Shown here one piece after another: positions 62,183-64,000 of a DNA stretch of 64,000 nt (position 1 is the stretch's first letter; every line of letters begins with the position of its first letter). Both the position numbers and the translations under genes were made by a program. The stretch spans positions 186,001 through 250,000 of the forward strand of contig JAFRDE010000020.1 in assembly GCA_017403985.1 (NCBI GenBank). The letters are read 5' to 3'. A model generated the notes under the pieces. The model searched no databases and was not told where the DNA came from. It worked only from the letters and a program-made list of their open reading frames with translations. Origin of the DNA: Ruminococcus sp. (GTDB lineage Bacteria; Bacillota; Clostridia; Oscillospirales; Acutalibacteraceae).

Positions 62183-62400
62183 AGTTTCCTCCGCGATAGT
62201 TGGGAATACATGGTATCAAATAGCCTGCCGTTTACGTCGCCGCTGTCGGCAAGAGAGATTTTCACACAGCCGTCACTGCAAACCGCGCGCACGGTTGAGC
62301 TTTTCCGGGCAGCGCTCACCTCACGATATTCGGCGATGCTGTCGTCAAAACGCAGTTGCATGACCGCTGAGCTTACATCAATTGAATAGGAAATCCTCAT
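62179..62400 (-). pseudogene. Truncated cohesin-like domain
   Basis: A 73-residue frame with ISYSIDVSSAVMQLRFDDSI, AEYREVSAARKSSTVRAV and VKISLADSGDVNGRLF. It matches the sandwich of the 59343-60158 protein (DVSAAVMELSFDESFVEYRE, KSSTVR, VKIALADSGAVKG) but lacks the signal peptide, second half and anchor. It follows a good promoter and overlaps the esterase start, so it may act as a short leader ORF. Duplication followed by decay is the simplest reading. Confidence 0.75.
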
Positions 62401-62480
62401 GGATCATAACAGCAGTACCGACAGCAAAATTGCCAATCTTTACAATTCTTTTCTCTTTATAATCGGTTCCATTCAGCTAT

Positions 62481-62509
62481 ATTATAGGTTGTTTGATCAA
62501 CATAGTCAA
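62481..62509 (-). promoter_or_regulatory. Promoter upstream of the cohesin fragment and esterase
   Basis: Minus strand TTGACT (62504-62509), 17-bp spacer, TATAAT (62481-62486). Confidence 0.8.
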
Positions 62510-62566
62510 CACATGATAAACGGCTCACCATATATCATCCAATAGAATCCAACAACTGAGTGAAAA

Positions 62567-62603
62567 AAGAAAGCAGACACGTTTGGTGCCCACTTTCCTT
62601 TTA
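62567..62603 (-). terminator. Imperfect terminator after the YhgE-like gene
   Basis: On the minus strand an outer GAAAG/CTTTC stem and an inner CAC/GTG stem with mismatches between, followed by a T run. Likely but imperfect. Confidence 0.45.
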
Positions 62604-62653
62604 CCCGTTCAGCATTTCTGCAGGTGATATTTTATTTATGCAGTTTTCATCGC

Positions 62654-64000
62654 TCAGTTGATCTCTTCGGTCTTGTAGATGAACTTGACTTCGCCGTCCA
62701 TGTTGTCGGTCAGGCCGGAATAGGACTTGTAGTTCTGCGCGACCTTGATCGTGGCTTTCAGGCGTTCGGCAAGATCGCCGACGTCGTTTTTCAGAAGCGA
62801 GGTGATCTTGCTGATACCCTCGTCGTTGAAGGTTTGCAGTCCGCTGCTGAGTTCCATGGAGCCGTCGCGCAGCTGACTGACGCCGTCGACCAGCGCGGGA
62901 ACGCCGTTCTTCAGCGTGAGGATGCCGTTCTTCAAAGTATCGGCTCCCGTGCTGAGCTGTTCGGTGCCATCCTTCAAATCGGAAGCGCCGTTTTTGAGCG
63001 CAGAGCTGCCGAGCTTGATTTGTGTCGTACCGGAGTGGAGCTGTGCGGCGCCCGCGGAGGCGGAGCCTACGCCGTCGGTATAGGTCTTTAAGCCCTTGTT
63101 GAAGGTGTTGTAGCTGTCGAGCTGATCTTTCAGCGCGGCGATGCTCTCTCTGCCCGTCTTTGCCTTTGCAAGCGCGTCGGCGACGCCGTTTTGCACCTCG
63201 TCGCTCTGCATGTTTTCTGCAATCAGAGATTGTATTTTCGCGTCTGTGTTCGCGGCGATCGTCGCCTGGACGGCTTCGCTCTGCATATTCTGCTCGGTCA
63301 GAGAAGCGACGGTCGCAGCGACCTCATCGGACGCCATCTGCGCGTCGATCGCGCCGCTGACCTGCGCCTGTGTCGTTTCATCGACCAGACCTGCCGCAAC
63401 GGCGTTGTTGTAATCCTCGACGCTGTAGCCGAGCGCTTCCAGTACCTTTGCGGTGACCTGATCGCGCACGCCGCTCTCGACCTTTGCCTGTACGGTCGGT
63501 CTGACCGCGTCCGTCACGGCGGCGGCAACGGTCTCGCGGTTGGCTTCAACCGCGGCGCTGACCTTCTCCTTAGCGGTCGCCTCGGCGAGGGCTCTGACGT
63601 TTTCTTCGGACAGATTATCCAGTAAGCCGTTCAGCACGTCGGCATAGTTATCGGCAGTCAGCGCGGGGACGTCCAGACCGGCGTCTTTCAGCGATTTCTG
63701 CGCGGTCGCGAGGATCGCGTCAAAGGTCTGATCGCTGCCCGCGTTCAGCAGACCGCTGTTGCTGTCGAGAGTTTGAAGACCGCTGCTGAGATCCAGCGCG
63801 CCCAGATCCAGCGTGATCGTGCCGGCGTTCAGCGCGTCCGCGCCGTCGGAAAGCTGTTTGGCGCCGTCGTTGACCTGATCCGCACCGTTGCTGAGCGCTT
63901 CTGCACCGGCGTAGAGTTCATCGACGCCCTCGCTGAGCGTACCGGATTTCTCGAGCAGGGTCTCCAGACCCGTATAGAGCTGAGAGGAACCGTCGATCAG
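62654..64000 (-). CDS. YhgE/Pip-like heptad-repeat protein, C-terminal part
   Basis: The frame runs open to the window edge, so the N-terminus is missing. The C-terminal 440 residues carry repeats of the form xxLxxGxxxLxxG (LSDGADALNAGTITL, TLKNGILTLKNGVPALVDGV) and an Ala-rich helical stretch with repeated ATAKEKV- and QMASDEV-like units, ending in DNMDGEVKFIYKTEEIN. YhgE/Pip proteins have a membrane anchor and long repeat stalks and are related to phage infection proteins and type VII-like factors. Function here is unknown. Confidence 0.8.
   Translation of the reverse strand: MIDGSSQLYTGLETLLEKSGTLSEGVDELYAGAEALSNGADQVNDGAKQLSDGADALNAGTITLDLGALDLSSGLQTLDSNSGLLNAGSDQTFDAILATAQKSLKDAGLDVPALTADNYADVLNGLLDNLSEENVRALAEATAKEKVSAAVEANRETVAAAVTDAVRPTVQAKVESGVRDQVTAKVLEALGYSVEDYNNAVAAGLVDETTQAQVSGAIDAQMASDEVAATVASLTEQNMQSEAVQATIAANTDAKIQSLIAENMQSDEVQNGVADALAKAKTGRESIAALKDQLDSYNTFNKGLKTYTDGVGSASAGAAQLHSGTTQIKLGSSALKNGASDLKDGTEQLSTGADTLKNGILTLKNGVPALVDGVSQLRDGSMELSSGLQTFNDEGISKITSLLKNDVGDLAERLKATIKVAQNYKSYSGLTDNMDGEVKFIYKTEEIN

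Noticed and set aside
1..64000. CRISPR arrays, tRNA or rRNA genes
   Set aside because: No regularly spaced direct repeats, tRNA cloverleaf with CCA-type ends or rRNA signatures were seen by eye.

Overview
The window looks like a chromosomal stretch from a gut-type Clostridium-class Firmicute (Oscillospiraceae/Ruminococcus-like). This is inferred from strong GGAGG ribosome sites with occasional TTG/GTG starts, sigma-A promoters, a remnant of the sporulation gene spoVAD, a cohesin-like surface protein, a YhgE-type repeat protein and a Tn4451/TnpX-type large serine recombinase. The flanks look GC-richer than the AT-rich middle, which suggests the central polysaccharide locus was acquired or is reshuffled.

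Layout. 1-2.7 kb: end of an endonuclease IV gene, a spoVAD fragment, a hairpin-rich dispersed repeat, an orphan Phd-like antitoxin, and a non-coding stretch with a consensus promoter followed by a run of hairpins (candidate structured RNA). 2.7-6.95 kb: a large serine recombinase whose last codons were cut off by an IS66-family element (4348-6898, terminal inverted repeats and a perfect 8-bp target duplication). 6.99-51.4 kb: one giant minus-strand polysaccharide operon. It reads from a consensus promoter at 51338-51366 to a hairpin terminator at 6949-6984. 51.5-54.9 kb: a separate minus-strand unit (MBOAT acyltransferase, SGNH partner, VanZ). 54.95-56.08 kb: an IS5-family element with 9-bp target duplication. 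56.1-64 kb: small zinc-ribbon protein, nucleotidyltransferase paralogue, an unrecognised 189-aa protein, a GIY-YIG protein, cohesin-like membrane protein, type B carboxylesterase and a YhgE-like protein cut by the window edge.

How the operon works together. A WcaJ-type sugar transferase primes undecaprenyl phosphate. GDP-mannose (ManC, phosphohexomutase) and dTDP-6-deoxyhexose precursors (RfbA, RfbB, RfbC, but no RfbD) are made. Eight GT2/GT4 glycosyltransferases and one fucosyltransferase-like protein build the repeat. LicD, pyruvyl-transferase-like, O-acyltransferase and several left-handed beta-helix acetyltransferase proteins decorate it. An EpsG-like protein and a Wzm/Wzt ABC exporter are both present, but no Wzx flippase was seen.

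Two sub-clusters do not fit ordinary capsule chemistry. The first (9.7-16.8 kb) joins a LuxC acyl reductase, a LuxE acyl-protein synthetase, an AMP-forming ligase, an acyl carrier protein, a two-subunit transketolase, a short-chain dehydrogenase and a NeuD/PglD-like acyltransferase. I infer a pathway that activates and reduces a carrier-bound acid to an aldehyde and adds a ketol unit. The second (45.6-50.6 kb) has two asparagine-synthetase-like ligases without the N-terminal glutaminase cysteine, beside a 2-hydroxyacid dehydrogenase and an HpcH/HpaI aldolase. I infer synthesis and amide attachment of an unusual hydroxy acid.
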